Of a DNA stretch of 64,000 nt, positions 1-8,879 are shown one piece after another (the first letter of the stretch is position 1; every line of letters begins with the position of its first letter). A program made the position numbers and the translations under genes. This DNA is from Agreia pratensis (GTDB lineage: Bacteria; Actinomycetota; Actinomycetes; Actinomycetales; Microbacteriaceae). The notes beneath the pieces were generated by a model. It was not told where the DNA came from. It searched no databases and saw only the letters and a list, made by a program, of their open reading frames with translations. Where the stretch lies: NCBI RefSeq assembly GCF_900177685.1, contig NZ_FXAY01000002.1, forward strand, positions 310,001 to 374,000, given 5' to 3'.

Positions 1-99
1 CTGTCGTCGAGCACCGCGAGACCGCGACGAATGACACACTCCACATCGCGTTCGTGACGAGCGGAGGACGAGAGGTCGCTCCAGACGCGGTGGAGCGCG
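1..99. other. left edge, possible end of an unidentified gene
   Basis: Two frames are open to the window edge. On the + strand a frame runs from base 3 to a stop at 127-129, which would overlap the end of idi tail to tail. On the - strand a frame continues downstream of the idi stop to base 1. Both have GC-rich third positions, so I cannot say which is coding and recognise neither product. Confidence 0.25.
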
Positions 100-636
100 T
101 TACCGTGCCGGCGCGCTCGCCTCGTTGAGCAGTGGAAGCTGGAGAGTCAGCCACGGACTGAACGCCCACGGTGTGCTGGCGACAGCGGAGACGAGAGAGC
201 CCGCGTCGACCCAGTTCCATTCGGCGACCTCGTCGGGACTGGCCGCGATATCGTCGCGCGTGGTGGCGGTGAACACGGGGCAGATCTCGTATTCGACGAT
301 GCCGGATGCGTCGGTCGCCCGGTAGCGGAAGTCCGGCAGCACCAGGGTCACGTTCTCGAGCGTGATGCCCAGTTCGCGTTCCGCGCGTCGGGCGACGGCG
401 TCGGTCATCTGCTCTCCCGGAGAGGGGTGGCCACAGAAAGAATTCGTCCAGACGCCCGGCCAAGCCACCTTGGCGAGCGAGCGTCGAGTCACGAGAATCC
501 GACCCCGTTCATCGAAGACATGGCACGAGAATGCAAGGTGCAGCGCCGTGTCTGTTGTGTGCACAGTGGCCTTGTCGGCCGTTCCGATCGGCGTTCCCTC
601 CTCAGAAAGGAGAACCACCTGTTCGCGAGAAGACAT
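100..636 (-). CDS. idi: isopentenyl-diphosphate delta-isomerase, type I
   Basis: Interconverts isopentenyl and dimethylallyl diphosphate in the cytosol, supplying the starter for prenyl-chain synthesis. The 178-residue length fits the Nudix-fold type I family. The catalytic-cysteine motif SFCGHP is visible with Cys68, followed by a Nudix-like helix (RRAERELGI) and the glutamate-bearing YEICPVF segment near residue 117. The ATG start follows a purine-rich stretch. The gene is divergent from crtE across 139 bases, so it probably shares control with the carotenoid operon and feeds CrtE and CrtEb with DMAPP. Family assignment is firm; a specific role in pigment synthesis is inferred from position. 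Confidence 0.95.
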   Translation of the reverse strand: MSSREQVVLLSEEGTPIGTADKATVHTTDTALHLAFSCHVFDERGRILVTRRSLAKVAWPGVWTNSFCGHPSPGEQMTDAVARRAERELGITLENVTLVLPDFRYRATDASGIVEYEICPVFTATTRDDIAASPDEVAEWNWVDAGSLVSAVASTPWAFSPWLTLQLPLLNEASAPAR

Positions 637-775
637 TGCTTCAGTCTGCCAGAGTGAGCGAATAGTCAGCCGACTGACTGTTCGGGCCCGGTTTCATCGA
701 GCAGGCAAGCCGGCATTGTGCAATCCCCCTGTCGAGGCGGACTACTTAGACAGTCTCGTAAGTTAGCCTCGGACT
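637..775. promoter_or_regulatory. divergent idi / crtE control region with two palindromes
   Basis: Holds a perfect inverted repeat GTCAG-CCGA-CTGAC at 665-678 and a second, AGAC-A-GTCT at 748-756, embedded in CTTA-N10-TAAG (745-762). The latter overlaps a plausible -10 (TAAGTT, 759-764) for crtE. Corynebacterial carotenoid operons are repressed by the MarR-type CrtR from a divergent intergenic region; by analogy these palindromes may be operators, but no regulator gene is visible in the window. Confidence 0.45.
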
Positions 776-1846
776 GTGGATACGCATGATCTCGTGGTGG
801 TGACTCAGCGGCGACGGCAGCATGTCGACGCGGTTCTCGACCGCTTCTTCGGGCTCGCGAAGTCGCGGGCCTCAGGCATCGGCCCGCGCTACGTCACCCT
901 CTGGGAGACGCTCGAGAAGAACTCCGCCGGCGGCAAGCGCTTTCGGCCGTCGATGGTCCTGGCGGCGTACGAGTCGTTCGGGGGAACCGACTCCGAGACC
1001 GCCGCATATGTCGGAGCAGCCTTCGAACTGCTGCACACCGCCCTCATCGTGCACGACGATGTGATCGACCGCGACTTCATCCGTCGCGGCGGCCCCAATG
1101 TCTCGGGAAGCTACCGCGATCTCGCCCAGACGGCAGGAATCCCCATTCCCACCGCGGAGCATCGGGGGCTCTCGGTCGCCGTCATCGCCGGCGACCTCGC
1201 CCTCTTCAACGCCTTCCGCCTGCTCGATCGCAGCGGAGTGGCAGGCGAGCTGCGCGAGCGTCTGCACGAGATTCTCGACGAGGCCATGTTCGCCTCGGCC
1301 GCCGGCGAACTGCTCGACGTCGACTTCTCTCTGCACCCAGACCCACCGTCGGTCGACGACATCGTCGACATGGAGAGACTCAAGACGGCCGTGTACTCCT
1401 TCGAGACTCCTCTGCAGGCCGGCGCCGTGCTGGCGGGAGCCGATGACGCCGCGGTGCAGGCTCTCGGATCGTTCGGTCGCAATCTCGGCATCGCCTATCA
1501 GATCGTCGACGATCTCCTGGGTGTGTTCGGAGACGAGGGCGACACCGGAAAGTCCACACTCGGCGACCTTCGCGAGGGCAAGCGCACCGTGCTGATCGCC
1601 TATGCGGCGACGACTGAGCAGTGGTCAGAGATCGAACCGCTGTTCGGCGATCCCGACCTCGATCAGCAGGGCGCGAAACGCATCCGGGCTCTGCTTGAAG
1701 AAAGCGGAGCGCGGCGCTACGCAGAGGCTCTCGCAAGCGACTTCGCCAATCGAGCCTGGGAGCATCTGGCCTCGCCCTCTCTTCCCGACTCGGTTCGCGC
1801 AGAGTTCCGCGGCTTCGTGTCGACCGTGCTGGAACGGGCCAAATGA
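776..1846 (+). CDS. crtE: geranylgeranyl (polyprenyl) diphosphate synthase
   Basis: Condenses DMAPP with isopentenyl diphosphate units to make the C20 precursor of phytoene. The 356-residue protein has both aspartate-rich motifs of trans-prenyl synthases: DDVID at about 94-98 and DDLLGVFGD at about 245-253, plus the GKR/FRPS region near residues 52-58. The start is GTG at 776, the first start after the divergent control region. It is the first gene of a six-gene operon; its stop overlaps the crtB start in ATGA, implying translational coupling. Chain length (C20 rather than longer) is inferred from the operon, not proven by the sequence. Confidence 0.92.
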   Translation: MDTHDLVVVTQRRRQHVDAVLDRFFGLAKSRASGIGPRYVTLWETLEKNSAGGKRFRPSMVLAAYESFGGTDSETAAYVGAAFELLHTALIVHDDVIDRDFIRRGGPNVSGSYRDLAQTAGIPIPTAEHRGLSVAVIAGDLALFNAFRLLDRSGVAGELRERLHEILDEAMFASAAGELLDVDFSLHPDPPSVDDIVDMERLKTAVYSFETPLQAGAVLAGADDAAVQALGSFGRNLGIAYQIVDDLLGVFGDEGDTGKSTLGDLREGKRTVLIAYAATTEQWSEIEPLFGDPDLDQQGAKRIRALLEESGARRYAEALASDFANRAWEHLASPSLPDSVRAEFRGFVSTVLERAK

Positions 1847-2718
1847 CTCAGCAACGCTCGCTCTACGACCGCGTCGCCATGGAGGCATCGGCCGTCGTCA
1901 TCCGTCGGTACTCCACCTCGTTCGGGCTCGCCTCCAAGCTCTTGGCCCAGCCCGTGCGCCAGCACGTCGAGAACATCTACGCTCTCGTGCGGCTCGCAGA
2001 CGAGGTCGTCGACGGCGTCGCCGCCGAGGCGTGTCTCGCGGCGGATGCCATCCGGTCTCAACTCGACACTCTCGAGGCAGAGACCAACGAGGCCATGCGC
2101 TGCGGTTTCAGCACAAATCTGGTGGTGCACGCCTTCGCGCTGACCGCCCGCGAGACGGGATTCGGCGAGGAGCTCACGGCGCCGTTCTACGCCTCGATGC
2201 GCGCCGATCTGAGCCAGACCGCGCACACCCAGGACTCGTTCGAGCGCTACGTCTACGGCTCGGCCGAAGTCGTCGGACTGATGTGTCTCAAGGCCTTCCT
2301 CGTAGGACATCGCTACTCAGAAGCCGACGATGCCCGCCTCGTCGACGGCGCCCGCCACCTCGGCGCCGCTTTTCAGAAGATCAACTTCCTGCGCGACCTC
2401 GCCGCAGACTTCACCGCCCTCGGCCGCAGCTATTTTCCTGGCGTCGACGTCGACTCGTTCACCGAGGCGCAGAAGAGCGCGATCATCGACGATATTCAGA
2501 ATGACCTCGACATCGCCTGCAGCACCCTCACGCTTCTGCCGTCGTCATCGCGTCGTGCCGTGGTACTCGCGCAGGGCCTCTTCGCCGAGCTCACCGGCCG
2601 TCTACGCGAAACGCCGGCGTCGGTATTGGTGACCACCCGCATCCGCGTGCCCAACCCCGTTAAAATGCGAATCGCGGCCCTTGCTGCCGCGGGACGTCTA
2701 CCGAAGGAGCACGAGTGA
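1843..2718 (+). CDS. crtB: phytoene synthase
   Basis: Joins two geranylgeranyl diphosphates head to head into phytoene (C40). The 291-residue protein has the two substrate-Mg binding motifs of squalene/phytoene synthases: DEVVD at 53-57 and FLRDLAADF at about 182-190. It begins inside the crtE stop and ends overlapping the crtI start (GTGA), so it is tightly coupled on both sides. Squalene-type HpnC/D enzymes are the alternative within the superfamily; the crt context decides for CrtB. Confidence 0.93.
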   Translation: MTQQRSLYDRVAMEASAVVIRRYSTSFGLASKLLAQPVRQHVENIYALVRLADEVVDGVAAEACLAADAIRSQLDTLEAETNEAMRCGFSTNLVVHAFALTARETGFGEELTAPFYASMRADLSQTAHTQDSFERYVYGSAEVVGLMCLKAFLVGHRYSEADDARLVDGARHLGAAFQKINFLRDLAADFTALGRSYFPGVDVDSFTEAQKSAIIDDIQNDLDIACSTLTLLPSSSRRAVVLAQGLFAELTGRLRETPASVLVTTRIRVPNPVKMRIAALAAAGRLPKEHE

Positions 2719-4631
2719 CTGTCATCCCCACCGGTGGAGAGACCGATCCGCAGGGCGTGCCGCGCCGTGCCATCGTGATCGGCGCCGGCATCAGCGGGTT
2801 GGCGAGTGCAGCGCTTCTCGCGCGCGAGGGCTACTCGGTGACCGTGCTCGAGAAGCAGGCGTCTGTCGGCGGCCGAGCCGGAGTCTGGAAGAAAGACGGG
2901 TTCACTTTCGACACGGGGCCGTCGTGGTACCTGATGCCCGAGGTATTCGACCACTTCTACAAGCTCATGGGCACCTCGGCTGCAGAGCAGCTCGACCTCA
3001 CCCGGCTCGACCCCGGGTACCGCGTCTTCTTCGAGGGAGAAGAGACCACGGTCGACATCCGCAGCGATCTCGACTCCAACCTCGAGCTGTTCGAATCGAT
3101 CGAGCCTGGCGCCGGGGTGAAGATGGCCGGCTACCTGGACTCCGCTGCCGAGACCTACGAGCTCGCCAAGAAGTACTTCCTCTACTCCACCTTCGAAGAC
3201 CTCAAGCCGCTCGCGGTCGGCCCCGTGGTCTCGCGTACGCTCAGGCTCGTGCGCTTGCTCACCGAGACGCTGGCCAGCTTTGCCGGTCGCGCGGTGCACG
3301 ATCGCAGACTGCAGCAGATTCTCGGATACCCCGCCGTCTTCCTCGGATCGTCGCCGTATGCCGCTCCGAGCATGTATCACCTGATGAGTCACCTCGACAT
3401 GAACGATGGCGTGCTTTACCCCCAGGGCGGATTCGGTCAGGTGATCGCCAGCATCGCGAATATCGCGAGAGACGCGGGGGTCGAGATCCACACCGGAGCG
3501 ACCGTCACCCGCATCGTGCTCGAACTCGATCCGGCTCTTCGTGCGCCGGAACCCGAGAAGAGCGTCTACGACTACGAGACCACCGAGTTCGACACGAACG
3601 TGATCGACCGCGACGAGTTGCGGCGCGTTCTGGCCGGCGAAGTGGATGCGCACGGCAACGGCGCGGCCGCGTCCCCGAGCGGGCCCGGCTCATCGACGGC
3701 CGGCGCAGGCGCCGCAGCCGATTCCGTGACCGCGCCACGCGCATCCGATCGCAGCCGTGTCGGCGGCGTGCACTACCTCGACGACGAGGGACGGGCTCAC
3801 GAGCTCGAGGCCGACCTCGTCGTGGCGACGGCCGACCTGCGTCACGTCGAGACCACGATGCTGCTGCCCGAGCTGCAGACGTACCCCGAGTCGTATTGGC
3901 AGAAGAAGACGGCGGGCCCCAGCGCCGTGCTCGTCTACCTCGGTGTCACGGGCGAGCTGCCCGAGCTGGCGCACCACTCGCTGTTCTTCACCAAGGACTG
4001 GAAGGGCGACTTCGGCAAGATCTTCGGAGCGAGCAAGTTCGGACGTTTCGGACCGAAGGGACCGACCTCGGTTCCCGAACCCGCATCGATCTACGTATGC
4101 CGCCCCAGCGCCACCGACAGCGGCGTCGCTCCCGAGGGCCACGAGAACATCTTCATCCTCGTTCCGATTCCTGCCGACCCGGCCATCGGCCATGGCGGCG
4201 AGAACGGCCAGGGGGATGTGCGGGTCGAGAGGATCGCCGACGCTGCGATCGCACAGGTGGCCGAGTGGGCAGGCGTTCCTGACCTCGCCGATCGCATCGT
4301 GGTTCGGCGCACCGTTGGGCCGGCCGACTTCGTCGACGACCTCAACTCGTGGAAGGGCACTGCCCTGGGCCCGGCCCACACGCTGGGCCAGAGCGCGTTC
4401 TTCCGCGCAGGCAACGTGTCGAAGAAGGTCGACGGCCTTGTCTACGCCGGTGGGTCCACGATCCCCGGAATCGGGCTGCCCATGTGTCTGATCAGCGCCG
4501 AGCTCGTGATCAAGCGGCTGCGCGGCGACACGAGCACGGGGGCGTTGGCGGAGCCTGCCGACGAGACCGCCGAGATCGCGCCGCTGCCGTTTCCGGCCGA
4601 CGCGTCGACGGACCTGCCAGCGGACGACTGA
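2715..4631 (+). CDS. crtI: phytoene desaturase (CrtI type)
   Basis: FAD-dependent desaturation of phytoene to lycopene at the membrane. A dinucleotide-binding motif GAGISGLAS lies at 23-31, the CrtI segment FDTGPSWYLMP near 62-72, and the C-terminal FAD signature YAGGSTIPGIGLPM near 580. Start is GTG, overlapping the crtB stop. At 638 residues it is longer than the usual 500-550. The excess is an Ala/Ser/Gly-rich low-complexity insert at about 280-350 and an acidic, proline-rich tail after about 605. Catalytic regions look intact, so I expect activity; the insert looks like a flexible surface loop. Confidence 0.93.
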   Translation: MTVIPTGGETDPQGVPRRAIVIGAGISGLASAALLAREGYSVTVLEKQASVGGRAGVWKKDGFTFDTGPSWYLMPEVFDHFYKLMGTSAAEQLDLTRLDPGYRVFFEGEETTVDIRSDLDSNLELFESIEPGAGVKMAGYLDSAAETYELAKKYFLYSTFEDLKPLAVGPVVSRTLRLVRLLTETLASFAGRAVHDRRLQQILGYPAVFLGSSPYAAPSMYHLMSHLDMNDGVLYPQGGFGQVIASIANIARDAGVEIHTGATVTRIVLELDPALRAPEPEKSVYDYETTEFDTNVIDRDELRRVLAGEVDAHGNGAAASPSGPGSSTAGAGAAADSVTAPRASDRSRVGGVHYLDDEGRAHELEADLVVATADLRHVETTMLLPELQTYPESYWQKKTAGPSAVLVYLGVTGELPELAHHSLFFTKDWKGDFGKIFGASKFGRFGPKGPTSVPEPASIYVCRPSATDSGVAPEGHENIFILVPIPADPAIGHGGENGQGDVRVERIADAAIAQVAEWAGVPDLADRIVVRRTVGPADFVDDLNSWKGTALGPAHTLGQSAFFRAGNVSKKVDGLVYAGGSTIPGIGLPMCLISAELVIKRLRGDTSTGALAEPADETAEIAPLPFPADASTDLPADD

Positions 4632-4975
4632 TGGGCCTGCTCTACCTTCTGGCCCTTCTGGTATCGCTCACCGGCATGGTCGTACTCGACCGGCGCTTCA
4701 CGCTCTTCTTCTTTCGTGACGCGCGGCGGGCATCCATCGTTCTGGTCGCCGGTCTGGTGTTCTTCGTCGGCTGGGATCTGGCGGGTATCGGCCTCGGCAT
4801 CTTCTTTCGTGGCGAGACCTCGTTCATGACCGGGCTGCAGCTGGCTCCCGAGCTGCCCATCGAGGAGCTCTTCTTTCTGACCCTGCTCTGCTATCTCGCC
4901 ATGAACCTGTTCGGGTTCCTGACGAGAGAGCGTGCGACTGCGGGCGCCTCGCGCCGACCGGCGGTGCGCTCGTGA
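4631..4975 (+). CDS. crtYe: C50 carotenoid epsilon-cyclase subunit (CrtYe-like)
   Basis: Small hydrophobic protein of 114 residues with three predicted membrane helices and the lycopene-cyclase-domain signature LPIEELFFL near residues 75-83. Heterodimeric actinobacterial cyclases consist of two such small subunits encoded side by side; together they cyclise the elongated C50 chain. The ATG at 4631 overlaps the last base of the crtI stop and the gene ends overlapping crtYf (GTGA). Ring type (epsilon, beta or gamma) cannot be read from sequence by eye; the Corynebacterium symbol is used because the operon order matches. Confidence 0.85.
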   Translation: MGLLYLLALLVSLTGMVVLDRRFTLFFFRDARRASIVLVAGLVFFVGWDLAGIGLGIFFRGETSFMTGLQLAPELPIEELFFLTLLCYLAMNLFGFLTRERATAGASRRPAVRS

Positions 4976-5304
4976 ACTACTGGGCGCTCAATGCGATCTT
5001 TCTCACGGTGGTCGCACTGATCGCGATCGTCGCGGCCGTGCGCATCCGGAGCGTGAGGCCGTGGGTCGCCGTGACGATCACCCTCGGTGTTCTGCTCGTG
5101 ATGACCGCTGTCTTCGACAATGTGATGATCGGCGTGGGGCTCGTCGGCTACGAGCCCACGCTCATCTCGGGCGCATTCATCGGCATAGCGCCGCTCGAGG
5201 ACTTCGCGTATGCGGTGGCCGCCGCCATTCTGCTTCCGTCGCTCTGGATGCTGCTGCCCGCGGGCTCGCGCGCATCCGGTGTCGACACGAGGCCCGGCGC
5301 ATGA
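4972..5304 (+). CDS. crtYf: C50 carotenoid epsilon-cyclase subunit (CrtYf-like)
   Basis: Second small cyclase subunit, 110 residues, with three membrane helices and the companion signature IAPLEDFAYA near residues 73-82. GTG start overlaps the crtYe stop; its own stop overlaps the crtEb start (ATGA). Co-translation would favour assembly of the heterodimer. Both subunits are known to be required for ring formation in Corynebacterium glutamicum; here that is inferred by family. Confidence 0.85.
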   Translation: MNYWALNAIFLTVVALIAIVAAVRIRSVRPWVAVTITLGVLLVMTAVFDNVMIGVGLVGYEPTLISGAFIGIAPLEDFAYAVAAAILLPSLWMLLPAGSRASGVDTRPGA

Positions 5305-6161
5305 TCCGCCAGCTGCTTCTGTCGTCGCGGCCTCTGTCGTGGGTCAACACGGCGTTCCCGTTCGCGGCCGGCTACCTGCTGGTCACGCGCGAGGTCGACC
5401 TCGTGTTCGTACTGGGCACGCTGTACTTTCTGATTCCGTACAACCTCGCGATGTACGGCATCAACGACGTCTTCGACTACGAGTCCGACATGCGCAATCC
5501 GCGCAAGGGCGGTGTCGAGGGCGCGGTGCTCGACAAGTCGTTGCATCGCATCACACTGTGGGCCGTCGTCATCACGAATGTGCCGTTCGTCGTGTTTCTC
5601 ATCGCGGTCGGCTCGCCCCTGTCGTGGCTGGTGCTGGCCGTGAGTCTCTTCGCCGTGCTCGCCTACAGCGCCCCGAAGCTGCGGTTCAAGGAGCGCCCCT
5701 TCATCGACTCGCTCACCTCGAGCACGCACTTCGTGAGCCCGGCCGTTTACGGTCTCGTCTTGGCCGGGGCCGCGTTCACGCCTGCCCTCTGGGCGGTGCT
5801 CGCGGCCTTCTTCCTCTGGGGTGTGGCCAGCCACGCGTTCGGCGCGGTGCAGGACATCGTCGCCGACAGGGAGGGCGGCATCTCGTCGATCGCCACCGTT
5901 ATCGGGGGAGCGGCCACGGTGCGCATCGCCTTCGTGGCGTATCTGCTGGGTGGCGTGCTCATGCTGTTCACCACGTGGCCCGGCCCGTTGGGAAGCGTGC
6001 TGGTTCTGCCCTACGCGCTGAGCGTTCTGCCGTACTGGTCGATCGCCGACGCGGATGCGGAGCATGCGAACACGGGCTGGCGCCGCTTCCTGACGTTCAA
6101 CTTCGTCTGCGGGTTCGTGGTCACGATGCTGCTGATCTGGCTCTGGGTGCTGGTTCCCTAG
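5301..6161 (+). CDS. crtEb: lycopene elongase (UbiA-family prenyltransferase)
   Basis: Adds C5 units from DMAPP to both ends of lycopene, giving flavuxanthin-type C50 carotenoids. The 286-residue membrane protein has about eight helices and both UbiA-superfamily aspartate motifs: NDVFDYESD starting near residue 54 and DIVADREGG near 185. It is the last gene of the operon. Its TAG stop overlaps the stop of the convergent broken gene by a few bases. With CrtYe/CrtYf the expected end product is decaprenoxanthin or a close C50 relative such as sarcinaxanthin. Confidence 0.9.
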   Translation: MIRQLLLSSRPLSWVNTAFPFAAGYLLVTREVDLVFVLGTLYFLIPYNLAMYGINDVFDYESDMRNPRKGGVEGAVLDKSLHRITLWAVVITNVPFVVFLIAVGSPLSWLVLAVSLFAVLAYSAPKLRFKERPFIDSLTSSTHFVSPAVYGLVLAGAAFTPALWAVLAAFFLWGVASHAFGAVQDIVADREGGISSIATVIGGAATVRIAFVAYLLGGVLMLFTTWPGPLGSVLVLPYALSVLPYWSIADADAEHANTGWRRFLTFNFVCGFVVTMLLIWLWVLVP

Positions 6162-7126
6162 GCTTCAGGTTCGTAGTGCAGGCCGGGCCATGTCGAGCTG
6201 CCAGTCCAGCCTCGCTTCTGCAGTTCTCGTTCGATCACGAGAATGATGTGGTGGGGTTGCTTCAGGTCTGAGCGCATCACGTCGATCGTTTTCCAGTCGA
6301 TGTCGTCGAGGTTGCGTTCTCGTCGGATGTCGTTCTCCCATGCGTCGTGGCTCGTCGCATGCACGAATCCCTTGTATTCGATGCCGAGGTTGTAGCCGCG
6401 AACACGAAGGTCTGGGCAGGCGAGCACCCGTCCTGTGTCATCCCGGACGGGTTCGTTGACGATGAGCTCGGGAAAGCCTGCAGTCTGCAGAAGCAGCCGC
6501 AGTTCCGTCTCCTTAGGCGAGTCCACCCTCTCGCGTACGGCGTCGAGGGCGCGGTCGATCATCTTCCGGTGGCGGCGTCCTCGATGAGCTGCGGCCGCGT
6601 CGCGCAGGCGTCGAACCGTCGTGAAAGGACGTCGTGTGCCGTTCGGCTCCCGAAATCCGCGCAGGAGGTAATCTCCTGCCGCGACGAGTTCGAGGAAGTC
6701 CAGTTGTATCCCCAGCTCGAGCCAGGTCTGCTCCGCGGTCGACATCCGGAGCCCGCGCGAGTTTATGGGTGTGGCGCGGCCCGCGCCGACGGAATGGCCC
6801 ACTACACGGCTCGCTCGGGGTGGACGGCGAGGCCGCACGACGGTGACGTGGATGTCTTTCGTCGTCTCGAGTCACCGCGGCAAAGGGCATCCGAACAGAA
6901 GCGCAGCCGTGGAATGGCTGACGTATGAGTCGGCCGGAGCGATGGACTGCCAGGCCATGCATCGTTGCCGCAGGCTGGTTGATGCCGACGGCAGCCGAGT
7001 GCCGTGAAAGGGGGCGTAGAGGTCGGATGCGCGGAGCCTGCTCCGAGTCACGCCTCGACTCTGCGCGTCGCTGACCGAGAAGGGGCCACCGCGAAGATCA
7101 TCGGGCAGGGGTGAGGCGTTCGGCAT
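6158..7126 (-). pseudogene. nonsense-interrupted AbiEi-like / nuclease-like hypothetical gene
   Basis: Reading from an ATG at 7126 gives 84 codons, then a TGA at 6874-6872, then an open frame in the same phase to a stop at 6158. Aligned with the intact paralogue at 41773-42741, homology continues straight through the stop (SHSTAA..LPR* then IHVTV against SHSTAA..LPWR then IHVTV). Both reading frames are exactly 969 bases long. So this is one gene with a single CGA-to-TGA-like change, not two genes or a frameshift. The N-terminal part resembles AbiEi-type antitoxin winged helices; the C-terminal part has a PD...E-x-K pattern (PDLRV then GIEYK), suggesting a PD-(D/E)XK nuclease fold. The C-terminal fragment could restart at a GTG at 6838. 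Confidence 0.75.
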
Positions 7127-7309
7127 CCGCCTAGCTTCGTCGAAAGCGTCTCGGTGCGTCCTCGGTTCTCCACAGGGGAGCGCCGCGAGCTCGCCGCGTG
7201 AGGTGACGTGAATGGCGGGCGCGAGCGGCCACCATGTCGCCATTTGCGACATCTCACCGTGAGCATGTCGCTCAAGTGGGTGCCGAACGGGCGCGGATGT
7301 CTGGGGCGG

Positions 7310-8779
7310 CTACTCCGCGGACGCCGTGGCGCGCAGATCGGGCAGCTTCACGAAGAGCATCAGCACGAGGCCCACCGCGACGACGAGCACGATGCCCAGG
7401 ATGCCCCAGTACTGCGCTCCTGCGATGGCGATGAACAGCGCCCAGAGGCCGGGAGAGATGAAGCTCGCCGCGCGGCCGGTCGTGGCGTAGAGGCCGAAGA
7501 TCTCGCCCTCGCGGCCTGCCGGTGACACCCGGGCGAGCAGCGAGCGCGACGCTGTCTGGGCCGGTCCGACGAAGAGACAGAGTGCCAAGCCGCCGATCCA
7601 GAACACGATCTTGCCGGCGTCGTGCAGGGCGAAGACGCCCGTGCCGGCCACGACCAGGCCGATGAGTGAGAAGAGAATGACGGCGCGCGGCCCGAAGCGG
7701 TCGTCGAAACGCCCGGAGATGATCGTGCTGACTCCCGCCACCAGGTTGGCAGCGATTCCGAATGCGACCACCTCGAGGAACTTGAAGCCGAAGGTGCCAG
7801 ACGCGATGATCGCTCCGAAGGCGAAGACACCGGCGAGGCCATCGCTATAGACGGCGCTGGCCACAAGAAACCAGAACGTGTGACGGCTCTCGCGGTAGAG
7901 CTGTGCGATGTCTTTCACGAGAACGACGTAGCTCGCGAAGAAGCCGACCTTCGGGCCGACCGAACGTGCCGCCGGCAGCTCTGGCACGAAGACGAAGATG
8001 GGGATCGCGAAGATGATCGTCCAGATGGCACAGCCGACCGCGACGATGCGGAACGGCAGCCCGTCGTCTTGCGGCAGTCCGAACCAGTCGGCGCTGTAGG
8101 CCACGACGACGAGCACGAGCGCGACGATGCCGCCGATGTAGCCGAGCCCCCATCCGAGCCCGCTGACGCGGCCGATCGTCTTCTTGGTCGATACCTGTAC
8201 GAGCATCGCGTTGTAGTTCACTCCGGCGAGTTCGCTGAAGACACTGCCGATCGCGACCAGAGATGCTCCGAGCACGAAGTAGCTCGGCTGCCCCTGCACG
8301 AAGAAGAGCGCGCCCATGCTCGCAATGAGCAGGATCGTATAGAGAAGCAGTCCCGCCTTGCGACTTCCGGCGCGGTCGGCGCGTTGGCCGAGTACGGGTG
8401 CGAGAACGAGGATGACCAGCCCGGCAACGAAGATGGCGAAGCCGAACCCGCTGGCGAGGTCGGCGAGGCCCGCGACCTTGGCTGGAGCATCGTCGGGCAG
8501 CGACGCGACATCGGCAGGGAGGAACACATCGGTGGTCAGGTAGAGAGCCGTGAAGATGAACGTGAGAATCACCGAGTTGTACGGCTGAGTAGCCCAATCC
8601 CACAGCGCCCACGACCGCACCTGCCGGGCGGGAACGGGAGTGACCTGCAGGTCGAGACCGATCGCGAGCGCGGCGCCGGTGTTGGCGACGGTGGGCATCC
8701 TGGGCGGTGCCGAAGGGTCGAGAGGGTCGGTCGTGTCGCCGGCCGAGTCACCGGCTGCACGGCCGGAATTCTGATTCAT
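7310..8779 (-). CDS. MFS transporter, UMF1 / Atg22-like
   Basis: Multi-pass membrane protein of 489 residues from the ATG at 8779, with about 12 helices. The N-terminal segment WDWATQPYNSVILTFIF is characteristic of the UMF1 (Atg22-like) branch of the major facilitator superfamily; yeast Atg22 exports amino acids from vacuoles, but bacterial substrates are unknown. A cytoplasmic, acidic and Ser/Pro-rich N-terminus precedes the first helix. The frame extends upstream of 8779 but would run into the divergent gene, so the internal ATG is preferred. It is divergent from the ROK regulator at 8880, a likely controller. Confidence 0.85.
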   Translation of the reverse strand: MNQNSGRAAGDSAGDTTDPLDPSAPPRMPTVANTGAALAIGLDLQVTPVPARQVRSWALWDWATQPYNSVILTFIFTALYLTTDVFLPADVASLPDDAPAKVAGLADLASGFGFAIFVAGLVILVLAPVLGQRADRAGSRKAGLLLYTILLIASMGALFFVQGQPSYFVLGASLVAIGSVFSELAGVNYNAMLVQVSTKKTIGRVSGLGWGLGYIGGIVALVLVVVAYSADWFGLPQDDGLPFRIVAVGCAIWTIIFAIPIFVFVPELPAARSVGPKVGFFASYVVLVKDIAQLYRESRHTFWFLVASAVYSDGLAGVFAFGAIIASGTFGFKFLEVVAFGIAANLVAGVSTIISGRFDDRFGPRAVILFSLIGLVVAGTGVFALHDAGKIVFWIGGLALCLFVGPAQTASRSLLARVSPAGREGEIFGLYATTGRAASFISPGLWALFIAIAGAQYWGILGIVLVVAVGLVLMLFVKLPDLRATASAE

Positions 8780-8879
8780 GCTCACACAGTAGTCGCGCAA
8801 GGCGTCGAGGCAGGAGACAACGCGTGCACGCCCGGTGAATCGTGACGGCGCCCATATCGTGGGGTCTAAGGTTGTGGGC

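Noticed and set aside
6872-6874. TGA as a selenocysteine codon
   Set aside because: The paralogue has arginine at this place, the site is not a redox motif, and no selenocysteine insertion element or sel gene is visible.
6872-7252. N-terminal piece of the broken gene as an independent small protein
   Set aside because: It aligns with the first 85 codons of the 969-base paralogue and continues in the same phase after the stop, so it is part of one interrupted gene.
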